Notes: generated by a model from the letters alone, not told the origin. A stretch of DNA of 64,000 nt from Aeriscardovia sp. (GCA_017965665.1 JAGCPN010000003.1:62001-126000), one strand, 5' to 3'; positions 16,717 through 26,196 are shown, counted from the stretch's first letter. Numbers and translations are program-made.

Positions 16717-17348
16717 GTCTTTCTGTGCAAAGGGCTGAGCCCCAGTTTCTTTATAGCCTCTATATGCTCCCGGGTGGGGTACCCCTTGTTCTTTTTCCAT
16801 TTGTAGCCTTTGTAATTGTCGAGCTTTGAAAGGTTGTCCATGAGCTCATCTCTGTCGAGCTTGGCGAGGATGGAGGCCGAGGCGCACAGGGCGCTTTTCA
16901 TGTCCCCTTTGACTACGCACTTGACTTCCACCCTCGGCCTCTGGGAGAGATGGAGGCTCTTTCTTGCCAGGGAAAGGTAGTCGAAATTGCCGTCCAAAAT
17001 CAGAAGTCCGCGGCCGGGGATGTCCCCCAGGGCTGAAAGTGCCCTCTCCAGGGCGAGGCCCAATGCGAGGGTAATTCCGAGGCTGTCTATCTCCTCATTG
17101 GAACAGGCCCCCACGGCCTTCATATCCGCCCAGGTCTCTATGGCCGAACGGGCGAGCCTGCGCTGCCTGGGGGTGAGGAGCTTGGAATCTTTGACGCCCT
17201 CAGGAAAAGAGGGAGGGAGATTCTTAAGCCCGCACACCCCTACGTAAGCCGGTCCGGCGGCACACCCCCTCCCCACTTCGTCGGCTCCGAGCACGAAGTC
17301 AAAGTCCTCGAAAGCGCTTCTCTCAATATCCAGGGAGGGGTCATTCAT
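16659..17348 (-). CDS. rnhB: Ribonuclease HII
   Basis: Cuts the RNA part of RNA-DNA hybrids and single ribonucleotides in DNA. The GRG motif region GADEVGRGCAAGPAYVGVCGL starts at residue 21 with the acidic pair D23/E24. LILDGNFDYL carries the third acidic residue and SALCASASILAKLDRDELM the fourth, and the C-terminal YPTREHIEAIKKLG is typical. Length 229 is normal. It overlaps lepB by 8 bases upstream and trmB downstream. With RNase HI in the Nudix fusion at 6.7-7.7 kb, the window holds both RNase H types. Confidence 0.95.
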   Translation of the reverse strand: MNDPSLDIERSAFEDFDFVLGADEVGRGCAAGPAYVGVCGLKNLPPSFPEGVKDSKLLTPRQRRLARSAIETWADMKAVGACSNEEIDSLGITLALGLALERALSALGDIPGRGLLILDGNFDYLSLARKSLHLSQRPRVEVKCVVKGDMKSALCASASILAKLDRDELMDNLSKLDNYKGYKWKKNKGYPTREHIEAIKKLGLSPLHRKTWKIKGLDGEFSRKGLPLF

Positions 17349-18078
17349 ACGCGCCGCTCACTCCCCCCACGTTCCTGTAGACGGAGCTGGGATCTCCGAT
17401 GTAGCGCCACCTGTCTATTGGCCACCACACGAGCTTTACCACCCCCACCACGTCCGAAATCGGCACGAGACCGTCGTCCTCGTTCAGGTGATACCTTGAA
17501 TCGGCCGAGATATTCCTGTGATCTCCCATGACGAAGATGTGGCCCGGAGTCACTTTGACGTCGAACTTTATCAGGCTTGGAGGGTTTCCGGGGTACAGAT
17601 AGCTCTCTTCATTGATTGGGACGCCGTTTATGGTTACAAGCCCCTGGGAAGTGCAGCAGGCGACGGTGTCTCCGGGGAGCCCTATCAGCCTTTTCACCAA
17701 AAATCCCCCGCCCATGACGTCGTCTTGGGCGGCAGTGAGCCAATGGCCGGGATCTTTAAAAACTATTACGTCCCCCCTGCGGAGAGGAGTCCACTTTCCG
17801 TCGAGCTTTAAAGTGAGGATGTGATCTCCGATGAGGAGGGTGTTTTGCATGGAGCCCGAGGGCACTACATAGACTCCGAAGACAAAAATGCGCAGGAGAA
17901 GGATCACGATAATCGGGATCCCTATAGACAGAGCCCAGCTCAGCCAGCTGTATTTTTTCCGGTGAAACCTGCGGTTGTGCATGGGAGAATTGTTTGCCTT
18001 TTGCTTGAGATGTGCTCCTCGCCGGTGCAGGGCAGGCCCCTGAGGCGGCTTCTTAAAAAGAGCCTTCGAACCTTCCAT
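17341..18078 (-). CDS. lepB: Signal peptidase I
   Basis: Membrane serine protease removing signal peptides from exported proteins. A basic cytoplasmic tail (residues 1-45) and one membrane span (46-70) precede the catalytic S76 in VVPSGSMQNTLLIGD. The general base is K129 in GGFLVKRLIGLPGD, and box E is GDHRNISADSRYH. At 245 residues it is within the family range. A start at ATG M33 (MHNRRFHRKK) is also possible since neither start has a clear ribosome site. It lies 15 bases after rplS and overlaps rnhB by 8 bases, the common actinobacterial order. Confidence 0.94.
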   Translation of the reverse strand: MEGSKALFKKPPQGPALHRRGAHLKQKANNSPMHNRRFHRKKYSWLSWALSIGIPIIVILLLRIFVFGVYVVPSGSMQNTLLIGDHILTLKLDGKWTPLRRGDVIVFKDPGHWLTAAQDDVMGGGFLVKRLIGLPGDTVACCTSQGLVTINGVPINEESYLYPGNPPSLIKFDVKVTPGHIFVMGDHRNISADSRYHLNEDDGLVPISDVVGVVKLVWWPIDRWRYIGDPSSVYRNVGGVSGAYE

Positions 18079-18093
18079 GCACGCAACTCAGAC

Positions 18094-18462
18094 TTATTTC
18101 TTGGCCCCCCTGGGCTCTCTCCTCTCAGGAATCCTGGCGGCTTTGCCCTTGAGATTTCTGAGGTAGTAGAGCTTGGCGCGCCTGACCTTCCCGTAGGAGA
18201 CGACTTCTATGGAGTCCACCAGCGGGGAGTTGAGGGGGAAGCGGCGCTCTACACCGCACCCGAAGCTTATCTTGCGTACGAGGATGTTTTCGCTGATTCC
18301 GTGGCCCACGCGGCCGATGACTACTCCCTGGAAGGCCTGGATCCTGGTGTGGTCGCCTTCGACGATCTTGGCGTTCACCCTGACGGTGTCTCCGGGGCGG
18401 AAGTCCGGAATGCTGCTTCCCTTCTTCTCGTGGTCTTTTCCGAACTGTTCTACTAAGTTCAT
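18094..18462 (-). CDS. rplS: 50S ribosomal protein L19 (bL19)
   Basis: Ribosomal protein at the 30S-50S interface. The segments [51 protein letters not shown] and [13 protein letters not shown] are diagnostic. I chose ATG 18462 ([10 protein letters not shown]), which has GGAGG four bases upstream; open frame continues eight codons further but would place the ribosome site inside the gene. The product is 122 residues. It is the first gene of rplS-lepB-rnhB-trmB on the minus strand. Confidence 0.97.
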   Translation of the reverse strand: MNLVEQFGKDHEKKGSSIPDFRPGDTVRVNAKIVEGDHTRIQAFQGVVIGRVGHGISENILVRKISFGCGVERRFPLNSPLVDSIEVVSYGKVRRAKLYYLRNLKGKAARIPERREPRGAKK

Positions 18463-18619
18463 CATTCCTCCATTGCTGCCGCGCAACAGCAGCTAGATTC
18501 TTTTTTGCGCCGGGATCCGCTCAAGGCTGGACTTTGCATCCCCCTCTGCGCGGCAAGCGGGGATGCGGGCCGGCGCGTGAGATTCGGTTTTGAATCCGAA
18601 TATATCTTAACAGAGCCCC
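18463..18619 (-). promoter_or_regulatory. Leader region upstream of rplS with two hairpins
   Basis: Between the FAD oxidoreductase stop and the L19 start lie two inverted repeats: ATTCGG/CCGAAT (18582-18587 with 18596-18601) and GCATCCCC/GGGGATGC (18536-18543 with 18559-18566), the latter with an 8-bp stem and 15-base loop. Ribosomal-protein leaders often fold as autoregulatory RNAs; whether this one binds L19 is unknown. The first hairpin could instead end transcription from the upstream oxidoreductase, though no T-run follows it. Confidence 0.4.
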
Positions 18620-20203
18620 CTACTTGGACTCGTGATAGGACTTCTCGGTATTCACGTTCCACACGTTCACTTTGGAAGTCTTGCCGGTCTTTATGTTGTT
18701 TACGGCCTCCATCGCGCATGCCATGGAGTGGTCCTGGTTGTTGTAGTGATGCTGTCCGTTTCTGCCGATGCAGTAGAGGTTGCCGAAGTGGTCGAGCCAC
18801 TCTTTGAGCTCGTCCATGCGCTCGTAAGTGTCGAAATAGGCCGGATAGGCCTTGGGCACCCTCTCCCTATGGAAATCGATGACGTCGTCAGCCCTGTAGA
18901 GGACCTGCATCCTTATCATTTCCTTTATGGCGAAGTTCTTGGCCTGCTGGTCGGTGAGATTCCAGAAGTCGTCTCCCTCCTGGGTGAAGTATTCAAGACC
19001 TATCCACACGGTGTCGTCGGGCTTGGATACGAGGTAAGGGCTCCAGTTGTTGAAGACCTGGATTCTGCCCACTTTGTATCCGGGATCCTGAACATAGATC
19101 CAGTTGTCGGGAACTATGGGGGGCTCGCCTAGGGTCCTTATGGTGGTGGTATTTTTGAGCTTCAGCCTCTTGCACAGGAGCCCCACCGTCACAAAGTCCC
19201 TGTAGGGAAGGCCGTAGGCGATTTCGGTGATGTCTTCGGGCGCCTTTTCTTCCGAATTATTGAAGGCCTGCAGGAGGTTTTTAAGGGGCATGGAGCTCAG
19301 GAACTGATCGGCTTTCAGCTCCACTTCCTGCCCGTCTTCGGCGATATAGGAAAGGGAATCTACCTTCCCGTTCTTTTGGGTAAGGCGGTTCACTTTGGCG
19401 TTCATTATGATTTTCCCGCCCATATCCGTCACTTTTTGCGCCACCGTCTCCCAAAGTTCGCCGGGCCCGAGCTTGGGGTACCAGAACTTCTCAATGAGGG
19501 AGGTTTCCACGTGCCTGTTTTTCTGGGAAGGCATGAGCTTTTCCACGGCGTTCTTCAAAACGGCGGTGATGCTGAGGCCCTTCACCCTCTGCGCGCCCCA
19601 GTCTGCCGAGATCTCCGAGGGATGCCTTCCCCAGAGCTTTTCGGTATAGCCTTCGAAGAACAGGGAATAGAGGACGCGGCCGAAACGGTTGATGTAGAAG
19701 TTTTCGAGATTGGTTTCGGGGAGCTTGTGGACGGTGGATTCAAGGTAGCTCAGGCCTGCTTTGAGGGTGAGGGCCGGACCCATGGCCTTGACGGTATCCC
19801 CGGAAAGGGTGATGGGATAGTCGAAGAAGTGCTGATGCCAGAAAACGCGGCTGAGGCGGTGGCGGATGAGCATCACTTCATCCGTCTTTTCGGGATCGGG
19901 CCCTCCCGGCTCCAATTCGCAGGGTCTGTGCAGCTTCTTGTCATCGTAAGACGGGGCGCCCTGAAGGGGAAGGATATTTTGCCACCAGTCCATAATCCTC
20001 TCATCTTTGGAGAAGAAGCGGTGGCCGCCTATATCCATCCTCTGGCCGTTGTACTTGACGGTCCTTGAAATCCCCCCGAACTGGTCGCTGGCTTCCAGGA
20101 GAGTGACGTCGTACTTCTCGTCCCCTCCCTCTTTAAGCAACTCGTATGCGGCCGTGAGCCCCGCCGGGCCTCCGCCTATTACAGCAACACGAGTTTTAGC
20201 CAT
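18620..20203 (-). CDS. FAD-dependent oxidoreductase, UGM/protoporphyrinogen-oxidase-like
   Basis: A 527-residue flavoprotein. The N-terminal dinucleotide-binding motif [19 protein letters not shown] is followed by an acidic LLEAS strand end and the GG-box [54 protein letters not shown] closes the FAD site. This layout is shared by UDP-galactopyranose mutase and COG1232-like proteins often found in sugar-polymer loci; the substrate is not known. ATG 20203 has AGGAG six bases upstream. It separates rplS-lepB-rnhB from DUF2469, which are usually adjacent in actinomycetes. It may act on a nucleotide or lipid sugar (inference). Confidence 0.8.
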   Translation of the reverse strand: MAKTRVAVIGGGPAGLTAAYELLKEGGDEKYDVTLLEASDQFGGISRTVKYNGQRMDIGGHRFFSKDERIMDWWQNILPLQGAPSYDDKKLHRPCELEPGGPDPEKTDEVMLIRHRLSRVFWHQHFFDYPITLSGDTVKAMGPALTLKAGLSYLESTVHKLPETNLENFYINRFGRVLYSLFFEGYTEKLWGRHPSEISADWGAQRVKGLSITAVLKNAVEKLMPSQKNRHVETSLIEKFWYPKLGPGELWETVAQKVTDMGGKIIMNAKVNRLTQKNGKVDSLSYIAEDGQEVELKADQFLSSMPLKNLLQAFNNSEEKAPEDITEIAYGLPYRDFVTVGLLCKRLKLKNTTTIRTLGEPPIVPDNWIYVQDPGYKVGRIQVFNNWSPYLVSKPDDTVWIGLEYFTQEGDDFWNLTDQQAKNFAIKEMIRMQVLYRADDVIDFHRERVPKAYPAYFDTYERMDELKEWLDHFGNLYCIGRNGQHHYNNQDHSMACAMEAVNNIKTGKTSKVNVWNVNTEKSYHESK

Positions 20204-20283
20204 GCTGTACTCCTATCTTTAGTATCTGGAAAACTTGGTCAACTGAAATATTCTAATTCCGGAGACTAACTGCTTCGGGAAGT

Positions 20284-20601
20284 TCAAAAGCGTTCGAGAA
20301 TGTCCAGATCGGCGTCGGTGTGGGTGAGCTCCTCCACGTTCACGTCTTTGAAGCTCATTATGCGCACCGACTTTACAAATCTCGAGGGCCTGTAGATATC
20401 CCACACCCAGGCGTCGGTGAGCTGCACGTCAAAATAGACGTCCCCGCCGCTGTTGCAGGTCCGAAACTCCACGCTGTTGGCCAAGTAGAAGCGCCTCTCG
20501 GTTTCAACCACGTACCTGAAGAGCTTTATAACGTCCCTGTACTCCTTGTAGAGCACCAGCTCCGCTTCGGTCTCATAGTTGTCTAAATCTTCTGCGCTCA
20601 T
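20284..20601 (-). CDS. DUF2469 family protein
   Basis: A 105-residue conserved actinobacterial protein of unknown function. The family signature is unmistakable: MSAEDL(x)NYETEAEL(x)LYKEYRDV, then FRYVVETERRFYLANSVEF, DAWVWDIYRPSRFVKSVRIMSFKDVNVEEL. In mycobacteria it lies beside rnhB, lepB and rplS; here it follows gatB at 60 bases and the FAD oxidoreductase gene stands between it and that operon. ATG 20601 is preceded by GAGGA. Confidence 0.92.
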   Translation of the reverse strand: MSAEDLDNYETEAELVLYKEYRDVIKLFRYVVETERRFYLANSVEFRTCNSGGDVYFDVQLTDAWVWDIYRPSRFVKSVRIMSFKDVNVEELTHTDADLDILERF

Positions 20602-20618
20602 CTAAATCCTCTGCATTG

Positions 20619-20656
20619 GAAAAGGATGCGGGCTCCGGCTTGCCTCAGGCACCCGC
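20619..20656 (-). terminator. Possible weak terminator after gatB
   Basis: On the minus strand GCGGGT pairs with GCCCGC across a loop that itself contains GCCTGAGGC; CCTTTTCC follows. The T-run is short, so readthrough into DUF2469 is likely. Confidence 0.35.
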
Positions 20657-20661
20657 AAAAC

Positions 20662-22161
20662 CTACTTGGACACTTCCTTGAGCACAAGGTCTTTGACGCT
20701 CTTGGCATCAGCCTGCCCGCGCGTCTCTTTCATTACCAGGCCGATTATAACCCCCATAGGCTTCATATTGCCTTGGCGCAGTTTTTCGGCGACATCGGGG
20801 TTGTCTTTGAGGGCCTTCCTGACGGCGTCGAGAAGCTGGGAAGAGTCGGAGACGACTTTGAGCCCCTTCTTCTCCACGATTTCTTCAGGGCTTCCCTCGC
20901 CCTTCACCACGGCTTCCACGACCTGCTTTGCCATCTTGTCGGTGAGCTTTCCCGAAGACAGCATCTCCTCTATCTTCGCCACGTCCTTGGGGGAGATTGC
21001 AAGAGCCTGGAGAGGGAGCTGCATCTCGTTTGCCAGGCGCAGGATTTCTCCAAGCCACCACTTGCGTGACCCCTGGGGGGAGGCGCCCGCTTTTACGCTC
21101 TCTTCAACCAGGTCCACCGCCTCGGCGTTCAAAAGGTCCCTCATCTCGGTGTCGGAAAGTCCCCACTCGTCCTTGAGCCTGCGCCTCTTGGCGAAGGGAA
21201 GCTCGGGAAGCGAGGCCCGTATCTCTTCCACTTCGCTCTCGGTGACGCGGAGCATCAAAAGGTCGGGATCGGGGAAGTAGCGGTAGTCGTTGGCGTCGCT
21301 TTTAAGCCTGGCTCCCGCCGTGCACTGGGCGTTTTCGTCCCAGTGGCGCGTCTCCTGGAGGACCTGACCTCCGTGGGAAAGGATGTAGGCCTGGCGGCGG
21401 ATTTCGTACGCCACGGTCTTTTCCATGGCCCTGAAAGAGTTGACGTTCTTGGTTTCGGACCTCGTGCCCAAAGGATCTGAGGGGCTGCGCCTGAGCGAAA
21501 CGTTCACGTCCGCCCTCAGGTTGCCCTGCTCCATTTTCCCTTCAGACACCCCGCAGGCCACGGCGATGTCCCTGACGGCCCTGGCGTAAGCCCCGGCGAC
21601 CTGGGGTGCGAGGGCTTTGGCGCCGCATATGGGCTTTGTCACAATCTCCACCAGGGGTACTCCGGCCCTGTTGTAGTCGACGAGAGAGTGGTCCGCCCCC
21701 TCAAGCCTGCCGTTGGCGCCCCCGATGTGGTTGATCTTCCCCGCGTCGTCTTCAATGTGCGCCCTCTCTATGGGGACCCTGAAGATCGTCCCGTCTTCCA
21801 GCTCCACGTCCAGCCAGCCGTTCCCGTTGGTGGGCTTGTCGAACTGGGAGATCTGGTAGTCGCGGGGCATGTCGGGGTAGAAATAGTTCTTCCTGGCAAA
21901 CTGGCTCCACTCGTTTACGTGGCAGTTCAGGGCGAGGCCGAGCTTTACGGCCTTCCTCACAGCTTCCCTGTTTACGACTGGCAGCGCTCCGGGCAGTCCG
22001 AAGGAGACGGGGGTGAGCTCGGTGTTGGGTTCGGATCCGAACTCGTAGTGGGCCCAGTCGAAGAGCTTGGTTTTGGTGTTCAACTCCACGTGGATCTCTA
22101 GCCCTATCACGGGGTCGAACTGAGACACCGCCTCTTCGAAGCTCATAAGTTTTTCAGTCAT
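20662..22161 (-). CDS. gatB: Asp-tRNA(Asn)/Glu-tRNA(Gln) amidotransferase subunit B
   Basis: The tRNA-binding and kinase subunit of GatCAB, which phosphorylates and then amidates misacylated Glu-tRNA(Gln) or Asp-tRNA(Asn). Recognisable segments are [67 protein letters not shown] and the C-terminal tail domain ending [22 protein letters not shown] chose ATG 22161 (GGAAGAG eight bases upstream), which overlaps the gatA stop; two GTG codons at 22170 and 22167 are alternatives. About 499 residues, full length. Confidence 0.96.
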   Translation of the reverse strand: MTEKLMSFEEAVSQFDPVIGLEIHVELNTKTKLFDWAHYEFGSEPNTELTPVSFGLPGALPVVNREAVRKAVKLGLALNCHVNEWSQFARKNYFYPDMPRDYQISQFDKPTNGNGWLDVELEDGTIFRVPIERAHIEDDAGKINHIGGANGRLEGADHSLVDYNRAGVPLVEIVTKPICGAKALAPQVAGAYARAVRDIAVACGVSEGKMEQGNLRADVNVSLRRSPSDPLGTRSETKNVNSFRAMEKTVAYEIRRQAYILSHGGQVLQETRHWDENAQCTAGARLKSDANDYRYFPDPDLLMLRVTESEVEEIRASLPELPFAKRRRLKDEWGLSDTEMRDLLNAEAVDLVEESVKAGASPQGSRKWWLGEILRLANEMQLPLQALAISPKDVAKIEEMLSSGKLTDKMAKQVVEAVVKGEGSPEEIVEKKGLKVVSDSSQLLDAVRKALKDNPDVAEKLRQGNMKPMGVIIGLVMKETRGQADAKSVKDLVLKEVSK

Positions 22162-23686
22162 TTTCACCACTCTTCCAAAGGCGGGGGACCTTGTTCCAAA
22201 TGGGCCCTTCGTTTTCTTTGCTCACAGCTTCCTGAAGCGCGGAAGCCACCTTGAATACAAGCTCGTCTTTTTGCCTGTTGGCCATGATTTGGAAGCCTAT
22301 CGGAAGGCCCAGGCTGTCTAAGCCGGCCGGGACGCTGATGGCGGGAAGCCCCGCAAGGTTGGCAGGGATAGTTGCTATGTCGTTTTTGTACATGGTCACC
22401 GGGTCCACCACTTCCCCCGCCTTGAAGGCCGTGGTGGGGCTTGTGGGGCAGACGAGCACGTCAAAAGACTCAAACGCCTTTTCAAAATCGTTTATGATGA
22501 CGGTCCTGACCTTCTGAGCCGCCACATACATCTTCTCGTACTGTCCGGAGCTGAGGACGTAAGTTCCCAGCATTATCCTCCTCTTGACTTCGGATCCAAA
22601 TCCCTGCTCTCGGGTGGCGGCCATCATGGATGCAGCCGTGGCATCGGGAGGCATGATCCTGAGCCCGTAGCGCATCCCGTCGTAGCGCGACATGTTGCTC
22701 GACACCTCTGCCGGCATGAGGATGTAGTAGATCTGGATGCCGTGCAGGAAGTGCGGGAAGCTCTGCTCTTCGATTTGGGCTCCCATAGAGGAGAGAAGGT
22801 TTACCCCCCTCAAAAACCCGTCCATGACGTCCTTAGAGAACCCTTCGCCTCCGGCCTCTGATATGATTCCCACACGGATTCCGGACAGGTCCCCGTTTTT
22901 TCCTTCCTTTGCAGCCTTAAGCGCCGAAGAGGGGAAGTCGGGGATGGAGGTGGAATCTTTGGGGTCGTAGCCAGCTATGGCGTCAAAGAGCATGGCCGCA
23001 TCTTCCACCGTCCTGGCGCAGGGACCGATCTGGTCGAGGGAAGAAGCCATGGAAATGGCGCCGTAGCGGGAGACCCTCCCGTAGGTGGGCTTCATCCCGA
23101 CAGAACCCGTAAAGGAGGCGGGCTGTCTTATTGAGCCTCCGGTGTCGGTTCCCAGGGCCAGAGGCGACTCAAAGGAGGATACGGCCGCGGCGGAGCCGCC
23201 GCCGCTCCCGCCGGGCACCCTCTCCAGGTCCCACGGATTGAAGGTGGGATGGAAGGCGGAATTTTCGGTGCTGGACCCCTGAGCGAACTCGTCCAGGTTG
23301 GTTTTGCCCAGCATCGGCATCCCGTTTTCCTTGAGCTTTTCCACGCAGGTGGCATCGTAAGGAGGAACCCAGCCCTTGAGGATCTTGGATGCCACGGTGG
23401 TTTCCACTCCCTTGGTGACTATCATGTCCTTCACCGCTATGGGGACTCCGGCAAGGTCCGGAAGATCCTGTCCCAGGGCCCTGGCCTGATCTACGGCGTC
23501 GGCCACCATGAAGGCCGAGTTAAAGCAGGTGGCGAGGTAGGACTGGGTCTTGGGGTCCACGGCCTTGGTGACCTCGAGTTCGGCTTCGACTATCTCCCTG
23601 CTCGACAGTTCCCCCTTCTTCATGGCCTCGGCCATCTGGGAAGCTGTAAGGGTTACAATTTCTTCTTTATCGGCTCCGTTCATCAT
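22154..23686 (-). CDS. gatA: Asp-tRNA(Asn)/Glu-tRNA(Gln) amidotransferase subunit A
   Basis: Glutaminase subunit of GatCAB that supplies ammonia for transamidation. The amidase-signature triad is intact: K86 in IAVKDMIV, S161 in the [14 protein letters not shown] stretch and the nucleophile S185 in [11 protein letters not shown]. Length 510 is normal. ATG 23686 overlaps the gatC stop (ATGA), and the 3' end overlaps the start of gatB, giving tight coupling of the three subunits. Confidence 0.97.
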   Translation of the reverse strand: MMNGADKEEIVTLTASQMAEAMKKGELSSREIVEAELEVTKAVDPKTQSYLATCFNSAFMVADAVDQARALGQDLPDLAGVPIAVKDMIVTKGVETTVASKILKGWVPPYDATCVEKLKENGMPMLGKTNLDEFAQGSSTENSAFHPTFNPWDLERVPGGSGGGSAAAVSSFESPLALGTDTGGSIRQPASFTGSVGMKPTYGRVSRYGAISMASSLDQIGPCARTVEDAAMLFDAIAGYDPKDSTSIPDFPSSALKAAKEGKNGDLSGIRVGIISEAGGEGFSKDVMDGFLRGVNLLSSMGAQIEEQSFPHFLHGIQIYYILMPAEVSSNMSRYDGMRYGLRIMPPDATAASMMAATREQGFGSEVKRRIMLGTYVLSSGQYEKMYVAAQKVRTVIINDFEKAFESFDVLVCPTSPTTAFKAGEVVDPVTMYKNDIATIPANLAGLPAISVPAGLDSLGLPIGFQIMANRQKDELVFKVASALQEAVSKENEGPIWNKVPRLWKSGEND

Positions 23687-23979
23687 TCATCTCCCAAAAT
23701 CCTAGGCGTGACAAACATCCCGTCTTCGCACTCCGGAGCCTGCTCCAAAAGCACGTCCCTCTCCAAAGTTTCCCCGGGGACGTCTTCCCTGAGGTGCTGG
23801 GGCAGCACGAGGGGATTTGTAGTGGGCTCAACTCCTGAGATGTCGATGTCGCTTATCAGGGCCACGCTTTTGACGATACCCTGCAGATCTTTTTTCAGAT
23901 CCTCTATCTCTTCATCGCTCAGCGCGATGCAGGCGAGCTTGGCCAAATGCTGCACCTGTTCATATGAAAAATCCGACAT
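23683..23979 (-). CDS. gatC: Asp-tRNA(Asn)/Glu-tRNA(Gln) amidotransferase subunit C
   Basis: Small belt subunit that stabilises GatA on GatB. The 98-residue sequence has the family N-terminus [32 protein letters not shown] and the later [20 protein letters not shown] and [13 protein letters not shown] 23979 has GGAAGT just upstream. It is the first gene of gatCAB. Confidence 0.95.
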   Translation of the reverse strand: MSDFSYEQVQHLAKLACIALSDEEIEDLKKDLQGIVKSVALISDIDISGVEPTTNPLVLPQHLREDVPGETLERDVLLEQAPECEDGMFVTPRILGDE

Positions 23980-24212
23980 ACTTCCATGCTAATGTACGCG
24001 CCTGCTAACTGACAGATATCGGCAATGCGGGCAAGAAGATGAGGCCGCTTTCGCCCTCTCCGTGCCTTTCGGGCCTCAGGAATGCCGCAGGCCCACAGGT
24101 GAGCACTTCCAAAGTGATGCATCAGTCCGCTTTTTCAAAATTCTCATGATTTAAAATTCAGGAGCAAATTGTACAGGTTCCCTTCCGCCTCTGTGCAACT
24201 TTCATTCTTTCC
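23980..24212 (-). other. Intergenic region upstream of gatC
   Basis: About 230 bases between the AbiEi stop and gatC. The left 60 bases are A+T-rich (TTTTCAAAATTCTCATGATTTAAAATTC), and the rest is G+C-rich with GGCCCGAAAGGC-like pairing. It should hold the gatCAB promoter, but I could not fix one. An open frame of 67 codons here has no family resemblance and no ribosome site. Confidence 0.4.
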
Positions 24213-24776
24213 CTAGTATTGAAGCTCTATATAGCGTTCCACTTTGCTTTGCACTCCGAGCTTCTCGGCATACTCCACAAGTTTTTGCAGGTTCTTTTTC
24301 CGACTTCTCAAATACTCTCTCACCGCGTACTTCACGTACTCGTAGTCTTCCCTCTCCCTGGAGCGTATGACGTCGCATATGCTGCGCTCCACGTCATAGG
24401 CATTCACATAGTTGCCGAAATTGGTGCGGACTTTTGTCAGGCCAAGCCCATAGGCCTCCGGAGAAACGTAGAAAACGGTGTAGGGCTTTTTCAGTCTGAA
24501 GCTGTGGTAGCTTCTGGGGACAGTCACATCCCATTCGTCATCGGGAGCCTTGATTGACAGATCGCAGAAGTACAGGGCCGTCATATGCGAAAAGACGACT
24601 TTGGGAAGCTCTAGGTTGAGGGCGTAGTAGGGGTCGGGCCACTTGTCGGGGGTGACATACACCCCGTGCCCCATCCTCTCTATTTCCCCTTCCCTTTCCA
24701 AGATCCTCAGCCACTCCCTGTAAAGGGAGAGCCTGTCGACCTCTCTCGAAGTGATGTAGCCATTGTTCTGCCGCAT
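24213..24776 (-). CDS. AbiEi-family (type IV antitoxin) domain protein, orphan
   Basis: A 187-residue protein of the AbiEi/Rv2827c group, the antitoxin and repressor of type IV toxin-antitoxin systems. The N-terminal winged helix is clear (NNGYITSREVDRL...REGEIERMGHGVYVTPDKW), followed by the C-terminal domain with VFSHMTALYFCDLS and YDVERSICDVIRSR. No AbiEii nucleotidyltransferase toxin gene lies on either side. Reading frame remains open 29 codons upstream of ATG 24776 without a standard start, so the N-terminus may once have been longer. An operator-like palindrome lies upstream. The product may regulate only itself or act against a toxin elsewhere. Confidence 0.82.
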   Translation of the reverse strand: MRQNNGYITSREVDRLSLYREWLRILEREGEIERMGHGVYVTPDKWPDPYYALNLELPKVVFSHMTALYFCDLSIKAPDDEWDVTVPRSYHSFRLKKPYTVFYVSPEAYGLGLTKVRTNFGNYVNAYDVERSICDVIRSREREDYEYVKYAVREYLRSRKKNLQKLVEYAEKLGVQSKVERYIELQY

Positions 24777-24869
24777 GTACTCCAGTATTTTTGTTCTGGA
24801 TTGCCTTTTTACATACTCTTTTGATAGGGTTCGGACTGCTATTTTCTCACCTTTCTTATTTTTTTAAGT

Positions 24870-24906
24870 GTACTGAAAATCAATTAAAAATCAGTACAGT
24901 TGTCAA
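24870..24906 (-). promoter_or_regulatory. Palindromic operator and -35 element upstream of AbiEi
   Basis: Perfect 7-bp arms GTACTGA/TCAGTAC (24870-24876 and 24891-24897) spaced by 14 A+T-rich bases, immediately followed on the far side by TTGACA on the minus strand (24906-24901). AbiEi proteins repress their own promoters through such inverted repeats, so autoregulation is a reasonable inference. No perfect -10 could be assigned, perhaps because it lies within the palindrome spacer. Confidence 0.55.
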
Positions 24907-24951
24907 AATAAAAAAGGCGCCCGGTTCCCAGTTGACTTGTACCAAGGCAGG

Positions 24952-25596
24952 TTATGCTTCTTTCTCTACGCAGACGCTGTATGCGTACATGGCTATGGCA
25001 GCGGCGGCGGCGGCATTTATCGATCTGACCGATCCCCTCTGCTGGATGTAGACTGTGGCCTCTGCGGCGCGGAGGGCCTCCTGGCTGAGGCCCGTCCCTT
25101 CGGAGCCAAAGATGAGGATGGAGGCGGGAGGAAACTTGAAACTCTCTATGGGCACGCTCCCCTCCACGTTGTCTACGGCTATAAGGTGAGGCTTTAGGGG
25201 GCTGGCCTTGGCGTAGGCGGCCAGGTGCGCGATGGTGGGCTCTTCATACACCCTCTCGTACACTTCCGTCATGAGGGACCCCTTCCTGTTCCACTTGTGG
25301 GGGCCCACTATGTGCACGGCCCTGGCGCCGAAGGCGTTGGCGCTTCTGACCATGGAGCCGATGTTGAAGTCGTGGGTCCAGTTCTCGCAGGCGATTTCAA
25401 GGTCCAAGTGCCCCCGCCTGTCCAGATCCTTCCTTATGGCTTCAACGCTCCAGTAGCGGTACCTGTCCTGTACGTTGCGCCTGTCCCCCTCTTTTAAAAG
25501 CTCCGGATCGAAGCGGGGATCTTCCGGACGCGTTCCGGGAAATTCCTCTTCCCATGGCCCGAGGCCGATTTTGCGAAAACTCGGCTCCCCTTCCAC
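24952..25596 (-). CDS. SpoU/TrmH-family RNA 2'-O-methyltransferase
   Basis: SPOUT enzyme transferring methyl to ribose of tRNA or rRNA. Motif 1 is DFNIGSMVRSANAFGARAVHIVG, motif 2 ILIFGSEGTGLSQEAL and motif 3 YIQQRGSVRSINAAAAAAIAMYAY; together these build the trefoil knot. The N-terminal 75 residues (with DRRNVQDRYRYWSVEAIRKDLDRR) match actinobacterial homologues. The target nucleotide is not predictable. GTG 25596 has GGAGGAG six bases upstream, overlapping the end of the PyrE-like gene region. Last gene of the App1-rmuC-PyrE-like operon. Confidence 0.9.
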   Translation of the reverse strand: MEGEPSFRKIGLGPWEEEFPGTRPEDPRFDPELLKEGDRRNVQDRYRYWSVEAIRKDLDRRGHLDLEIACENWTHDFNIGSMVRSANAFGARAVHIVGPHKWNRKGSLMTEVYERVYEEPTIAHLAAYAKASPLKPHLIAVDNVEGSVPIESFKFPPASILIFGSEGTGLSQEALRAAEATVYIQQRGSVRSINAAAAAAIAMYAYSVCVEKEA

Positions 25597-25598
25597 GC

Positions 25599-26183
25599 CT
25601 ACTCCTCCAGGTCCTTTTTGGAAAAGGCGTAGGCGAATGGCACAAACCCCGCCCCTCCGGTGTTTACGTCTTTAAGCTCGAGCTCTGAAGGGAGATCTTC
25701 TTCCCCGCTCCCCGCCACGAGGGACGCCACGGCCAGAATGTGCGCTCCGGCCTCCCTAATTATGCTCCAGTCGAGTTCCAGCTCCTGCCTCTCGGTGAGG
25801 GTGACAAGCGAGGAAGTCTGGATATAGCCCAGGTCGCTTATCCACGCGTCCACCAGGACCACGTCCCTTCCGTCCACCCGGGGGCCTTTGAGCGAGGGGT
25901 AGACGAAGTCCATTGAGAAGGCGTCCATTGAAAGCCCCCTCTCCCTGGCCGCCGCCATGGCGCACATGGCTAAAGGCACTCCCGAGGGGCTCAGCGCCCC
26001 CACGGCCCCGACTTTGGCCAGATCGATCCCGCTCCTTTCAAGGGCGGAAAGGACCGCCTTCCCGCAAAGATCGCACCCTTTGGCGCTCATGGTGACCCCG
26101 AAAAGATCTGAGAAGGGATTGGAGCCCACCGCCTCTTTGAGCATGAATCTGAGTTTTTCCCTTCCTTCGTCTTCGCCCGTCAT
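25599..26183 (-). CDS. PyrE-like phosphoribosyltransferase-fold protein with degenerate active site
   Basis: A 194-residue type I phosphoribosyltransferase fold closest to orotate phosphoribosyltransferase. VGAVGALSPSGVPLAMCAMAAARERGLSMDAF corresponds to the VGGLTLGADPxA...xxDAF region of PyrE. The flexible loop KxHG is missing, and the PRPP loop, normally VxxVDDVxTTG, reads VVLVDAWISDLG: one of the two acidic residues and the TTG are lost. It is therefore probably not an active transferase. ATG 26183 has AAGGAG upstream. It lies 13 bases after rmuC. It could be a regulator or binding protein; not pyrE in function unless shown. Confidence 0.65.
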   Translation of the reverse strand: MTGEDEGREKLRFMLKEAVGSNPFSDLFGVTMSAKGCDLCGKAVLSALERSGIDLAKVGAVGALSPSGVPLAMCAMAAARERGLSMDAFSMDFVYPSLKGPRVDGRDVVLVDAWISDLGYIQTSSLVTLTERQELELDWSIIREAGAHILAVASLVAGSGEEDLPSELELKDVNTGGAGFVPFAYAFSKKDLEE

Positions 26184-26196
26184 TTTCTTCTCCTTC

